The position numbers and the translations under genes were made by a program. The notes under the pieces were generated by a model. That model saw only the letters and a program-made list of their open reading frames with translations, did not search any database and was not told where the DNA came from. A stretch of 64,000 nucleotides of DNA. Source: Saccharomonospora glauca K62. Its GTDB lineage: Bacteria > Actinomycetota > Actinomycetes > Mycobacteriales > Pseudonocardiaceae. Shown piece after piece: positions 8,618 through 16,121 of this stretch. The DNA is taken from contig NZ_CM001484.1 in assembly GCF_000243395.2 (NCBI RefSeq), positions 2,599,847 through 2,663,846 on the forward strand, read 5' to 3'. Positions within the stretch are counted from its first letter, which is position 1; each line of letters opens with the position of its first letter.

Positions 8618-9307
8618 GTGTTGAGGGGGACACGCGAGATGGGGCGGCATGGAGGTCGTCACAGAATCCGCCGGCGCACGGAAACCACGTCGTCGATCAC
8701 GTCGACGGGAACCCACCGGGCCGTAGGACGCCGCCGGGGCGTCGCGGCATGGCCCATCGCCTGCGTCGTCCTGCTCGGTCTCCTCGTCGCCGGGTGGTTC
8801 GGCTGGAACTGGGCGGACGGCGTACTCGAAAGCCGTGCGGCGGCACAGGCGGCGGCATGTCCCGGGGGTGACGCCACCATCCGCGTCGCGGTCGACCCCG
8901 CGCTCGACGGCCCGGTCGGAAGCGCCGCCGACCGGTGGAACCGCAAGGGCACCGTCGTGCGGGAACACTGCATCCACGTCGAGGTCCACGCCGCGCCGTC
9001 GGACGACGTCGCGGCCGTTCTCACCGGAGACTCCGATCCCGCCACCATCGGCGGCTACCCGGCAGCCTGGATTCCCGACTCCCCGGAGCGCATCGACGCG
9101 CTGGCGGACCAGCATCCGGAACTGATCGGCTCCTCGGGCCTGACCGTCGCCTCGGGCCCGGACGGTGACTACCCCTTCCTCGCGCTCGCGGGCGAACACT
9201 CCGACGGGACCCGGCAGCACGCCGCCCAGTCGTTCCAGAAGTTCCTGCTCGAACCCGCACAGCAGAAGGCGTTCCGGGAAGCCGGACTCACACCGGCGAA
9301 GGGCTGA
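8618..9307 (+). CDS. Membrane-anchored substrate-binding-domain-like protein
   Basis: 229 residues: an Arg-rich cytoplasmic N-terminus, one membrane helix (WPIACVVLLGLLVAGWFGW, residues about 46-64) and an extracytoplasmic domain. The domain starts like the solute-binding half of actinobacterial SBP/VWA proteins (CPGGDATIRVAVDPAL) and ends with a typical solute-binding C-terminus (AAQSFQKFLLEPAQQKAFREAGL). The middle lobe and any VWA domain are absent, so this looks like a shortened relative. Start: GTG 8618 has GGAGAG 9 bases upstream; the ATG at 8639 after GAGGGGG is an alternative. The 3' end is 6 bases from the convergent MarR gene. Confidence 0.65.
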   Translation: MLRGTREMGRHGGRHRIRRRTETTSSITSTGTHRAVGRRRGVAAWPIACVVLLGLLVAGWFGWNWADGVLESRAAAQAAACPGGDATIRVAVDPALDGPVGSAADRWNRKGTVVREHCIHVEVHAAPSDDVAAVLTGDSDPATIGGYPAAWIPDSPERIDALADQHPELIGSSGLTVASGPDGDYPFLALAGEHSDGTRQHAAQSFQKFLLEPAQQKAFREAGLTPAKG

Positions 9308-9313
9308 CCACCC

Positions 9314-9778
9314 TCACCGGCAGGGCATCCCGGTGATGCGCGTCAGCAACGCGAGGAGCGTGGCGCGCTCGTCGTCGGACAGCCCTTCGAGCAACATCTC
9401 GTTGACCTCGTCGACGACGGCACTCGCCCGGCGCAGTACCTCGTGCGCCCGGGGCGTCGCCACCACGATGTTGCGGCGCCGGTCGGTCCGGTCCGGCGTA
9501 CGCCGGACGAGGCCCTCCTCCTCCAGCGCGTTGATCATCGCGACGACGTCACTGCGGTCGATCCCCAACCGCCGCCCGAGATCGGCCTGCGTGATGCCCT
9601 CGGCCTCGATCAACGCCGCGAGCACGCCGTGGTGGTTCTTCGTCAGACCGGCCTCACCGAGGCGGTCCACCACCATCCGCTGCGCCCTGCGTCCGGCCTC
9701 GGCGAGCTGCCAGCTGATGCGGCCACGCAACTCCGCAGGAGGAAGCAACTCCGCTCGCAGACCGTGTCCCTCACGCAC
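9314..9778 (-). CDS. MarR-family transcriptional regulator
   Basis: 154 residues with a central winged helix (ITQADLGRRLGIDRSDVVAMINALEEEGLVRRTPDRTDRR, about 62-101) including the DxR wing signature. It is divergent from an MFS drug-exporter-like gene, and three contiguous 15-bp inverted repeats occupy the spacer. The likely role is repression of itself and the exporter, relieved by a small hydrophobic or phenolic ligand, as for most MarR/MFS pairs. The ligand cannot be predicted. Confidence 0.86.
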   Translation of the reverse strand: MREGHGLRAELLPPAELRGRISWQLAEAGRRAQRMVVDRLGEAGLTKNHHGVLAALIEAEGITQADLGRRLGIDRSDVVAMINALEEEGLVRRTPDRTDRRRNIVVATPRAHEVLRRASAVVDEVNEMLLEGLSDDERATLLALLTRITGMPCR

Positions 9779-9816
9779 CCTCGCAGTCTAGAAGATCCTC
9801 TCCGGCCGCAAAAATC

Positions 9817-9861
9817 GTTGGCTTTTCCAACGTTGACTATGCCAACATTGGCAAGACCAAC
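9817..9861. promoter_or_regulatory. Three head-to-tail 15-bp MarR-type operator units
   Basis: Three adjoining units with no gap: GTTGGCTTTTCCAAC (9817-9831), GTTGACTATGCCAAC (9832-9846) and ATTGGCAAGACCAAC (9847-9861). Each is an inverted repeat of the form RTTGR-N5-CCAAC. They fill the divergent MarR/MFS promoter region. TTGACT inside the second unit could be a -35 box for the MFS gene. Confidence 0.8.
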
Positions 9862-9880
9862 AAAGCTGGGGAGCTATCCG

Positions 9881-11089
9881 ATGACCGATGTCCTGACCAT
9901 CCGCCGTACCCCACCGCCCGACAGTCCGGGCGCGCTCACGGTCCTCCTCTTCGCCACCACCCTGAGCGTGCTGGCGGGGGCGGTGATCAGCCCCGTGCTG
10001 CCCACCGTCCGCGACGAGTTCGGTCTCGACGCGACCACGGCCGGGCTCGTGCTGACGGCGCACAGTCTGGTGATCGCCCTGGCCAGCCCGGTGGCAGGCC
10101 GCCTGATCGACCGCCACGGGTTCCGCGTGCCGCTGGCCGCCGGACTGCTGGTGTACGGCGTCGCAGGCTCCGCCGGTATGGTCGCCGACTCCTACGCAGC
10201 GCTGATGGCGAGCCGAATCGTGTTCGGACTCGGCGCCGCGGCACTGTTCTCGGCCACCACGGTCGCCATGACCACCCTCTACACCGGTACCCGCCGTGAC
10301 CGCGTCATGGGCTGGAGGTCGAGCGCCACCTCACTCGGAGGCATCGTCTGGCCGCTGGTGGGCGGTGCTCTCGGCACGCTGACGTGGCACGCGCCGTTCG
10401 CCGTCCACCTCGTCGGACTCCCCCTCGGGCTGGCCACGTTGTTGTGCCTTCCCCGCACCGCGACGCCACCCGCGCGAACGCGGAGCCGCGCCCTGACCCT
10501 GCTGCGCGCCCACCCACGGCTGGTCGCCGCCCTCGGTCTCCAGGCCGCACTGTCGGTGTTGCTCTACTGCATAGTGATCTACCTGCCGTTCCGGCTCGAC
10601 GAGACCGGGGTGACGTCTCCGGCACTGATCTCGTTGTTCCCGGCGGCGGCGAACCTGGCGGCGAGCCTGATCGGCTTCGGCTATGCGCGGCTACGGGCAC
10701 GACTGTCGTACCCGACGCTGCTCCGCGCGTCGGTGGCACTCTGGGCGGGCGGCTTCCTGCTGCTGGGCACGGCCGCGCACCCCGTGCCCCTGGCACTCGG
10801 TGCGGCGGTCTTCGGAATCGGACAGGGCATCGCCTTCCCCGCGCTGACCGTGCTGGTGGCCGACGCCGTGAGCCCCGAGCACCGGGGCATGGCCACGTCA
10901 CTGTCCGGCACGACGATCTTCGCGGCGCAGTTCGCGACCCCACTGGTGATCGGCCCTCTCACCGTGGTGGCCGGGATCGACGACATCCATCTGACGCTGG
11001 CGACCGTCCTCGCGGTGGGCACCGCGCTCTCCCTGCTACCCCACCGAACGACAGCGCGACGTGGCGCACCCAGCCGCCGACCACGGTGA
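9881..11089 (+). CDS. MFS transporter, drug/metabolite exporter type
   Basis: 402 residues and about 12 membrane helices. Motif A-like GRLIDRHGFRVPLAAG lies between helices 2 and 3 (near residue 75), with an Arg/Pro-rich central loop (TATPPARTRSRAL). The layout is that of drug:H+ antiporters (DHA1). GGGGAG at 9868-9873 supports the ATG at 9881; an in-frame ATG at 9839 would place the start inside the operator array. It is controlled by the divergent MarR gene on sequence evidence. The substrate is unknown. Confidence 0.85.
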   Translation: MTDVLTIRRTPPPDSPGALTVLLFATTLSVLAGAVISPVLPTVRDEFGLDATTAGLVLTAHSLVIALASPVAGRLIDRHGFRVPLAAGLLVYGVAGSAGMVADSYAALMASRIVFGLGAAALFSATTVAMTTLYTGTRRDRVMGWRSSATSLGGIVWPLVGGALGTLTWHAPFAVHLVGLPLGLATLLCLPRTATPPARTRSRALTLLRAHPRLVAALGLQAALSVLLYCIVIYLPFRLDETGVTSPALISLFPAAANLAASLIGFGYARLRARLSYPTLLRASVALWAGGFLLLGTAAHPVPLALGAAVFGIGQGIAFPALTVLVADAVSPEHRGMATSLSGTTIFAAQFATPLVIGPLTVVAGIDDIHLTLATVLAVGTALSLLPHRTTARRGAPSRRPR

Positions 11090-11248
11090 CCCCTTGCGCG
11101 TTCTCAGTCCGGCACCCGGACGCCCTGTGACGCCCTCGCAGGCCTGTCGCCCGTCGCGAGTGGCCCACTCCAGCGAACGCCTACGGAGTCGGGGAGGAGG
11201 CCGGAGCCGCCCTCACGGGAGCAGGCCCGTCGTTCCACCACTCCAAGA

Positions 11249-11269
11249 TCTACTAAACTGCTTAGTAGA
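11249..11269. promoter_or_regulatory. BlaI-type operator 1
   Basis: Perfect inverted repeat with 8-base arms TCTACTAA and TTAGTAGA around ACTGC. Its core TACTA-N7-TAGTA is identical in sequence and spacing to the site at 14386-14402. It ends 17 bases before the ATG of the lipoprotein at 11287. A BlaI gene is the next gene of the same operon. Confidence 0.75.
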
Positions 11270-11286
11270 ACTACGTGGGAGGTGTG

Positions 11287-12567
11287 ATGCGGCACCGCGG
11301 GATCAGGTACGTCGCCGTGTTGGCGACATCGGCAGCGCTGACGGCGTGCGGCGGTGGGCTGGGCAGCGATACCGGTACCCCTTCCGGGGACGCTCTACCG
11401 ACGCCGACTCCGGTGGCGCTGTCGGCTCCGGCCACACCGCCTTCGAGTGACGTGCGAGGTCCCGGTCCGGACGCGGAGACACCGCGCTGGCGGGCGCCGT
11501 TCGACGACGTCCCTCGGACCGGTGGCGGAATGTTCGTCGGTCTGGTGTTCCCCACCGACGACCAGGCCGACCTGTCCATCACCGGCGTGGCCACGGACGG
11601 GAGCACGCGGTGGGCCGTGCGCACGAATCCCTCCTGCATCGGCTACGGGGTGACGAGCGTCGCCGGGACGGCGGCCGCGGTGGTGCTCGCGAGCGACGCC
11701 GACAACCGGGAGGGCAAGATCGCCACGAGGACCACGGCCAACGCCTACGACGTACGCGACGGCAGCCGGTTGTGGGGGCCGTCGCCGGTGCCGGGGCCGA
11801 TGCTCGGGCCCGGACTGATCTTCGGCAGGGCCACGCCGTCGATCGTCGGTGGGGCCCAGGGTGAGCGCGTCATGCTCGCGGCCCACTCGGGAGCCCCGGT
11901 GCCGCCGCCTGTCGAGGACGCGGTTCCGCTCTACGAGCACCACGGGACCGGCCTGTTCGGCAGGGGCGGCACGGTCACGGCCGTCGACACCGCGACAGGG
12001 GCTGTGTTGTGGGACTCCGGCACGCTCCAGGCGCCGCCCGGATTCAGCGAAGGCCCACGCGGTGTGAGGTTGCTCGACGCCGCCACGGCGTCGGCCGGCG
12101 ACGTCGTCGCCCTGCGTTGGACGCGTCCAGGCGACGACGGCACAGGAGAGACGGCCCTGCACGAACTCGGAAGCGGCAGGCTGATCGCGGCTCTGGGTGA
12201 CCAGCCGGAGCTGAGGACGGCCGTGGACCGGAAGACGGGGACGGTCGTCGTGTCCGGCCTCGACCAGTACCGGACGGCCCGCGCGTTCGACATCGGCACC
12301 GGCACGGAGTTGTGGCGTGACGACGACGGCGTCGGGGCGCTGGAGATCACACTGGTTCACGAGGGCACGGGGTACGGCACCCGCGCCGGGCGTTCGGTGG
12401 CCGTCGACGTCCGCACCGGCGACACGCTGTCCGACGGTGACTGGCCCGTCCCGGTGGCGAGTACGTCGGGCGTGCTGCTCGCGCCGTTGCCACCGCCGCC
12501 GGGAGCCGCGCCGTCCGAACGCACCGCCGGAAACGGTCCCGGCTACGTGGCCTACGGGCTGCGCTGA
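11287..12567 (+). CDS. Lipoprotein with PQQ-type beta-propeller
   Basis: 426 residues. A signal peptide ends in lipobox LTAC (Cys 21), then comes a Gly/Thr/Pro-rich linker (about 22-70). After that are propeller-like blades with repeated alternations such as VTAVDTATGAVLWDSG, ARAFDIGTGTELWRDD and SVAVDVRTGDTLSDG, as in PQQ-like/YncE repeats. No enzymatic motif is seen, so an envelope sensor or scaffold role is possible. The ATG at 11287 follows GGGAGGTG; GTG 11275 is an alternative. The BlaI-type operator 17 bases upstream and the blaI gene 41 bases downstream place it under BlaI control. Confidence 0.75.
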   Translation: MRHRGIRYVAVLATSAALTACGGGLGSDTGTPSGDALPTPTPVALSAPATPPSSDVRGPGPDAETPRWRAPFDDVPRTGGGMFVGLVFPTDDQADLSITGVATDGSTRWAVRTNPSCIGYGVTSVAGTAAAVVLASDADNREGKIATRTTANAYDVRDGSRLWGPSPVPGPMLGPGLIFGRATPSIVGGAQGERVMLAAHSGAPVPPPVEDAVPLYEHHGTGLFGRGGTVTAVDTATGAVLWDSGTLQAPPGFSEGPRGVRLLDAATASAGDVVALRWTRPGDDGTGETALHELGSGRLIAALGDQPELRTAVDRKTGTVVVSGLDQYRTARAFDIGTGTELWRDDDGVGALEITLVHEGTGYGTRAGRSVAVDVRTGDTLSDGDWPVPVASTSGVLLAPLPPPPGAAPSERTAGNGPGYVAYGLR

Positions 12568-12608
12568 CGAACGCCCCTATCATCGCAGTCGGCGGAAGGA
12601 CGGTCGGT

Positions 12609-12968
12609 ATGCGAGGGCTCGGGGAACTCGAAGCCAAGGTCATGGACGTGCTGTGGTCGGCGGACGAACCACTGAGGGTGCGGGACGTGCTCGAAAGGTT
12701 GGACACGGGCCGGCCGCTGGCCTACACCACGGTGATGACCGTGCTGGACAACCTGCACGGCAAGGAGTACGTGCGGCGGAGCAAGGCCGGACGTGCGTAC
12801 GAGTACACCGCCGCCGAGTCACGCGAGGAGGTCGGTGCCCGCCTGCTGCGTGAGGTCCTGTACTCCAGTGGCGACACGGAGCAGGTGCTGCTGCACTTCG
12901 CCGAGTCGGCCACGCCCGAGGAGTCGGACATCCTGCGGCGCGCCCTGCGGAAGGGGAAGTCGTCGTGA
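12609..12968 (+). CDS. blaI: BlaI/MecI/CopY-family repressor
   Basis: 119 residues. The winged-helix domain is typical of the family: LGELEAKVMDVLWSADEPLRVRDV, then RPLAYTTVMTVLDNLHGKEYVRR (about 36-59), then a C-terminal dimer region (ARLLREVLYSSGDTEQVLLHFAES). Family members are dimeric repressors of TACTA-like dyads, inactivated by proteolysis set off by an M56 membrane peptidase. The next gene, overlapping by GTGA, encodes such a peptidase. GGAAGGA precedes the ATG. No beta-lactamase or penicillin-binding protein is nearby, and the neighbours are thiol-redox proteins. Confidence 0.88.
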   Translation: MRGLGELEAKVMDVLWSADEPLRVRDVLERLDTGRPLAYTTVMTVLDNLHGKEYVRRSKAGRAYEYTAAESREEVGARLLREVLYSSGDTEQVLLHFAESATPEESDILRRALRKGKSS

Positions 12969-13906
12969 CACTGGCTCTCGGACTGCTGGCCGCGGCCGTC
13001 GTGATCGGCGTCGCCGCGCCCGCGTACCTGCGGATCGCGGTCACCCCCAGGTTGCGTCCCGGCCTCGCCCTCGCGGGTTGGACGAGTTCGGTGCTCGCGG
13101 TGGTGCTGGCCGTCTCGGTATCCGGCCTCCTGCTCGCCCTGCCGGGCGGTTCCGGGCTCGACGGCCTCATCGGCATGGCCGACAGCTGCGCGAACGTGTT
13201 CCTCGCCCGCGGCGACGTGGTGTGGGCCGACGTCACGCGTCTCGGCGGAGCCGCGGTGCTCCTGACGTTCACCGGTCGGACGATCGCCGTCGCGATCGGC
13301 AAGGTGCGCCGTCATCGCCGGTGCCGGCGTGAACACGTGACCCTGCTGCGGTCGCTGGGCCGTACCGAGGGCCCCGTGCTGTGGCTCGACGAGGTGACTC
13401 CGATCGCCTACAGCGTCGGCGGGCGGAACGGCACCATCGTGGCGACACGCGGGGTCGAACGGCTGGACGTCTGCGAGCGGGAGGCGGTGCTGGCTCACGA
13501 GCAGGCGCACCTGCGAGGGCGGCATCACGCCCTGGTGCTGGCCGCCGACATCGTCGCCGCCGCGCTCCCCTTCGTTCCGTTGTGCCGCCAGGCTCCCGGA
13601 GCGGTGCGCGTGCTGGTGGAGCTGGCCGCCGATGCGGCGGCCGCGCGGCGCCACGGGCCGGGGCCGGTCCGGTCGGCTCTGCTGTCGGTGTCGGCAGGGC
13701 AGGCACCGCGCACAGCGCTCGCCATGTCGCGGGACGCGGTCGACGCCCGGCTGTTGTGGCTGGAGAGCGGTCACCTGCCGGCGCCGAAGCTGCCGGTCCG
13801 AGCCGACTACGCGGTCGCCGCGGTACTGACCACGGTGCCCGCGATCCTGTCCGTCGCCACCGTCGCGCTGCTGGTCACTCTCTACTGTCTGGCCGTCGTC
13901 GGCTGA
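12965..13906 (+). CDS. M56-family membrane metallopeptidase (BlaR1-like, no sensor domain)
   Basis: 313 residues. Three N-terminal membrane helices (about 3-22, 36-60, 92-112) precede a zinc protease domain with HEQAH at 178-182 and a likely third ligand region VELAADAAAARRHG near 217. A final helix lies at about 280-312. BlaR1 proteins carry a C-terminal penicillin-binding sensor outside the membrane; here the protein ends at the last helix, so the signal must come from another protein or the membrane. GTGA overlap with blaI gives a repressor/protease pair. The 3' end overlaps the convergent gene by 25 bases. Confidence 0.84.
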   Translation: MTLALGLLAAAVVIGVAAPAYLRIAVTPRLRPGLALAGWTSSVLAVVLAVSVSGLLLALPGGSGLDGLIGMADSCANVFLARGDVVWADVTRLGGAAVLLTFTGRTIAVAIGKVRRHRRCRREHVTLLRSLGRTEGPVLWLDEVTPIAYSVGGRNGTIVATRGVERLDVCEREAVLAHEQAHLRGRHHALVLAADIVAAALPFVPLCRQAPGAVRVLVELAADAAAARRHGPGPVRSALLSVSAGQAPRTALAMSRDAVDARLLWLESGHLPAPKLPVRADYAVAAVLTTVPAILSVATVALLVTLYCLAVVG

Positions 13907-14355
13907 GGCGTGGCGCAGGCTCCGGTGGCGCAGGCGCTCTGCCTGCGGCGCTGGACGACGGCCAGGGCGAGCAACGCCAACGAGATGAGCGCGAGGAAAG
14001 GCTGCAACGGCGCCCAGAGACCGAGCGCACCGGACGTCCCGAGCGCGACGAGCACGAGTTTGTTGCACACCGGGCAGCCCACCGCGAACACCGTCAGCAA
14101 CACCCCGCCCAGAGGCCGCCGTGACGCGCGGCCGGTCGGTGGCGGCCCCTGAATCGCGAACCAGGCGAACGTGAGGACGACGGTGGCCGCGACGACGGGG
14201 TACTCCCACCAGCGGACGGGGATCTCCCTGGAGAAGACCGGCGTGTCGATGATGTCGGTCGGCACGGCCACCACCGCCAGCGTCAGTACGCCCATCAGGG
14301 TGGCGCGGACGAATCTGCGGGTGTGTCGCCGGGCCGGTCGAACCGTGGTGGACAT
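13882..14355 (-). CDS. Small membrane protein with CPVC motif
   Basis: 157 residues and four predicted membrane helices (about 17-33, 51-69, 82-104, 114-134). A CPVC thioredoxin-like motif (residues 94-97) sits inside the third helix region, followed by NKLVLVALGTSGALG. A C-terminal tail holds two more cysteines in ACATGACATP. The intramembrane CxxC suggests quinone- or thiol-linked electron transfer, like DsbB, VKOR or MauE proteins, but I cannot place it in any of those. It is divergent from the DsbA-like gene across a shared BlaI-type operator. Confidence 0.7.
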   Translation of the reverse strand: MSTTVRPARRHTRRFVRATLMGVLTLAVVAVPTDIIDTPVFSREIPVRWWEYPVVAATVVLTFAWFAIQGPPPTGRASRRPLGGVLLTVFAVGCPVCNKLVLVALGTSGALGLWAPLQPFLALISLALLALAVVQRRRQSACATGACATPQPTTARQ

Positions 14356-14385
14356 GGGGTCTCAGCTCTCGTTCGGGATCTGATT

Positions 14386-14402
14386 TACTAAGCAACATAG
14401 TA
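14386..14402. promoter_or_regulatory. BlaI-type operator 2, in a divergent promoter
   Basis: TACTA-AGCAACA-TAGTA, the same half-sites and 7-base spacing as at 11251-11267. It lies between the CPVC membrane protein (start 14355, minus) and the DsbA-like gene (start 14427, plus), so one bound dimer could repress both. Confidence 0.72.
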
Positions 14403-14426
14403 GTTCAGGTTCGAGTGGGAGAGCCG

Positions 14427-15158
14427 ATGACCGCACGAACGCGGCGGGACACGTCCAAGCGCGACGGCGTCCTCGTGGCCGCTCTGGTCCTGGCGGCCCT
14501 GGGGCTGATCATCTATCTGGCCAACGGACGGTCGGGCGACGACACGGCGGCGAACGCGCAGCAACCCCAGCAGCAGACGTCGAACGTCGAGACGGGCGCC
14601 GACCCGCTGGCCGATCTGCCCCGGCGCGAACCCGGCGACCCCATGGCGCTCGGCGCTCCGGACGCGCCGGTGACCATGGTCATGTACGAGGACTACCGCT
14701 GCCCGTTCTGCGCGAAGTTCACCCGCGACATCGCCCCCGCGCTCATCGAACGCTACGTGGAGACGGGCGTGCTGCGGATGGAGTGGCGGGACCTGCCCAT
14801 CTTCGGCGAGCAGTCGTTGCTGGCCGCCAGGGCCGGCCACGCCGCCGCCGAACAGGGCCGCTTCTGGGAGTTCGTCGACGCCGTCCACGCGGACGCACCC
14901 GACCGAGGGCATCCCGAACTCACTCCCGAGAAGCTGCGCGACTTCGCCCGCGAGGCCGGTGTCGAGGACCTCGACCGCTTCTCCGCGGACATGAACTCCA
15001 CCCGCTACGACGCCGCGATCGAGGCCGACACCCTGGAAGGCACCGGACTCGGTGTGTCCAGCACACCGACCTTCATCATCAACGGCCGCCCCGTCCTCGG
15101 CGCCCAGCCACTCGACACGTTCGTGTCCGTCATCGACGCGGCGGAGGCCCGTTCATGA
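14427..15158 (+). CDS. DsbA-like membrane-anchored thiol:disulfide oxidoreductase
   Basis: 243 residues. One N-terminal membrane helix (VLVAALVLAALGLIIYLA, about 15-32) and a polar linker lead to a DsbA/thioredoxin_4 domain. Its active site is CPFC (92-95) in MYEDYRCPFCAKFTRDI, with a cis-proline loop STPTFIINGRP near the C-terminus. The domain should face outside the membrane. GGGAGAG 5 bases before the ATG at 14427 sets the start; a GTG at 14415 is less likely. The stop overlaps the next start as ATGA, coupling it to the CcdA-like protein, and a BlaI-type operator lies just upstream. Confidence 0.88.
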   Translation: MTARTRRDTSKRDGVLVAALVLAALGLIIYLANGRSGDDTAANAQQPQQQTSNVETGADPLADLPRREPGDPMALGAPDAPVTMVMYEDYRCPFCAKFTRDIAPALIERYVETGVLRMEWRDLPIFGEQSLLAARAGHAAAEQGRFWEFVDAVHADAPDRGHPELTPEKLRDFAREAGVEDLDRFSADMNSTRYDAAIEADTLEGTGLGVSSTPTFIINGRPVLGAQPLDTFVSVIDAAEARS

Positions 15159-15988
15159 TCGAGGTCGGGCTTCTCGGCGCCTTCCTGGGCGGCGTGCTGA
15201 GCCTGCTCAGCCCCTGCTCCGCGCTGCTGCTGCCGTCGTTCTTCGCCTACGCGTTCGACCGGCTCGGGACGTTGGCGCGGCGAACGGCGGTCTTCTACGC
15301 GGGACTGCTCGTCGTGCTGGTGCCCCTCGGCGCCGGTGTGGGCGCGATCGGTGCCCTGCTCACGCGCTACCGCGGGATCGCCACCATGGTGGGTGGGACC
15401 GTCCTCGTACTGCTCGGGATCGCGATGGTCCTCGGCCTGGGTTTCGGCTCGGCCGCCGCGCAACGTGCCACCGCCCGCATCAAGGTCTCCTCGAACGCCT
15501 CGGTGTTCGCGCTGGGCACCGTGTACGCGCTGGCCGGTTTCTGTTCCGGCCCGCTGCTAGGCAGCGTGCTCACCGTCTCCGCGGCCGGCGGTGACCCGGT
15601 GTACGGCGGGACGCTCATGGCGCTGTACGCGCTGGGCATGGCGGCGCCCCTGTTCGTCCTGGCACTGGCGTGGGACCGCTTCGACCTCGGCCGCAAGAGC
15701 TGGCTGCGCGGGCGTCCGGTGAGGATCGGGCCGATCGCCACCCACTCCACCAGTCTGGTGTCCGGCCTGCTGTTCATCGGCGTCGGCCTGCTGTTCCTGC
15801 TGACCGACGGCACGGCCAACCTCGGCGGGCTCACCAGCGTCGACACCCAGTTCTCGTTGCAGGTGTGGCTGCAGGAAAGGGTCAGCGCGGTCTCGAACGC
15901 CGCCGTGCTACTGGGCGTGGTGCTGGCCGCGATCCTGGTGCTGGTGGTCCGGCTGGTGCGGGCCAGGCGACGGCAGCGAAGTTCCTGA
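15155..15988 (+). CDS. CcdA/DsbD-type cytochrome c biogenesis membrane protein
   Basis: 277 residues and about six to seven membrane helices. The two conserved CcdA cysteines are visible as SPCSALLLPSFF (Cys 21) and GFCSGPLLG (Cys 130). CcdA proteins carry electrons from cytoplasmic thioredoxin across the membrane to an extracytoplasmic thiol protein, here presumably the DsbA-like partner encoded just before it with an ATGA overlap. No ResB, ResC or CcsA gene lies nearby, so cytochrome c maturation is not the obvious role. Confidence 0.87.
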   Translation: MIEVGLLGAFLGGVLSLLSPCSALLLPSFFAYAFDRLGTLARRTAVFYAGLLVVLVPLGAGVGAIGALLTRYRGIATMVGGTVLVLLGIAMVLGLGFGSAAAQRATARIKVSSNASVFALGTVYALAGFCSGPLLGSVLTVSAAGGDPVYGGTLMALYALGMAAPLFVLALAWDRFDLGRKSWLRGRPVRIGPIATHSTSLVSGLLFIGVGLLFLLTDGTANLGGLTSVDTQFSLQVWLQERVSAVSNAAVLLGVVLAAILVLVVRLVRARRRQRSS

Positions 15989-16121
15989 CTCGGCCCGGAT
16001 GTGGCGGGGCCGACAAGGCCGGTGTTCGCCCCACCCTCACGGCCGTTTCCACTCGAAAGACCCTCAGCATCCGGCTGGGCGCCCGCCCGTGCCGAGATAC
16101 CGGTACCGGGAAGGGTGTCCC

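Noticed and set aside
11249-15988. Beta-lactam resistance locus
   Set aside because: BlaI and M56 are present but there is no beta-lactamase, penicillin-binding protein or sensor domain; the neighbours are thiol-redox proteins.
14427-15988. Cytochrome c maturation operon
   Set aside because: CcdA-like and thioredoxin-like genes are present, but ResB, ResC/CcsA and a c-type cytochrome are absent.
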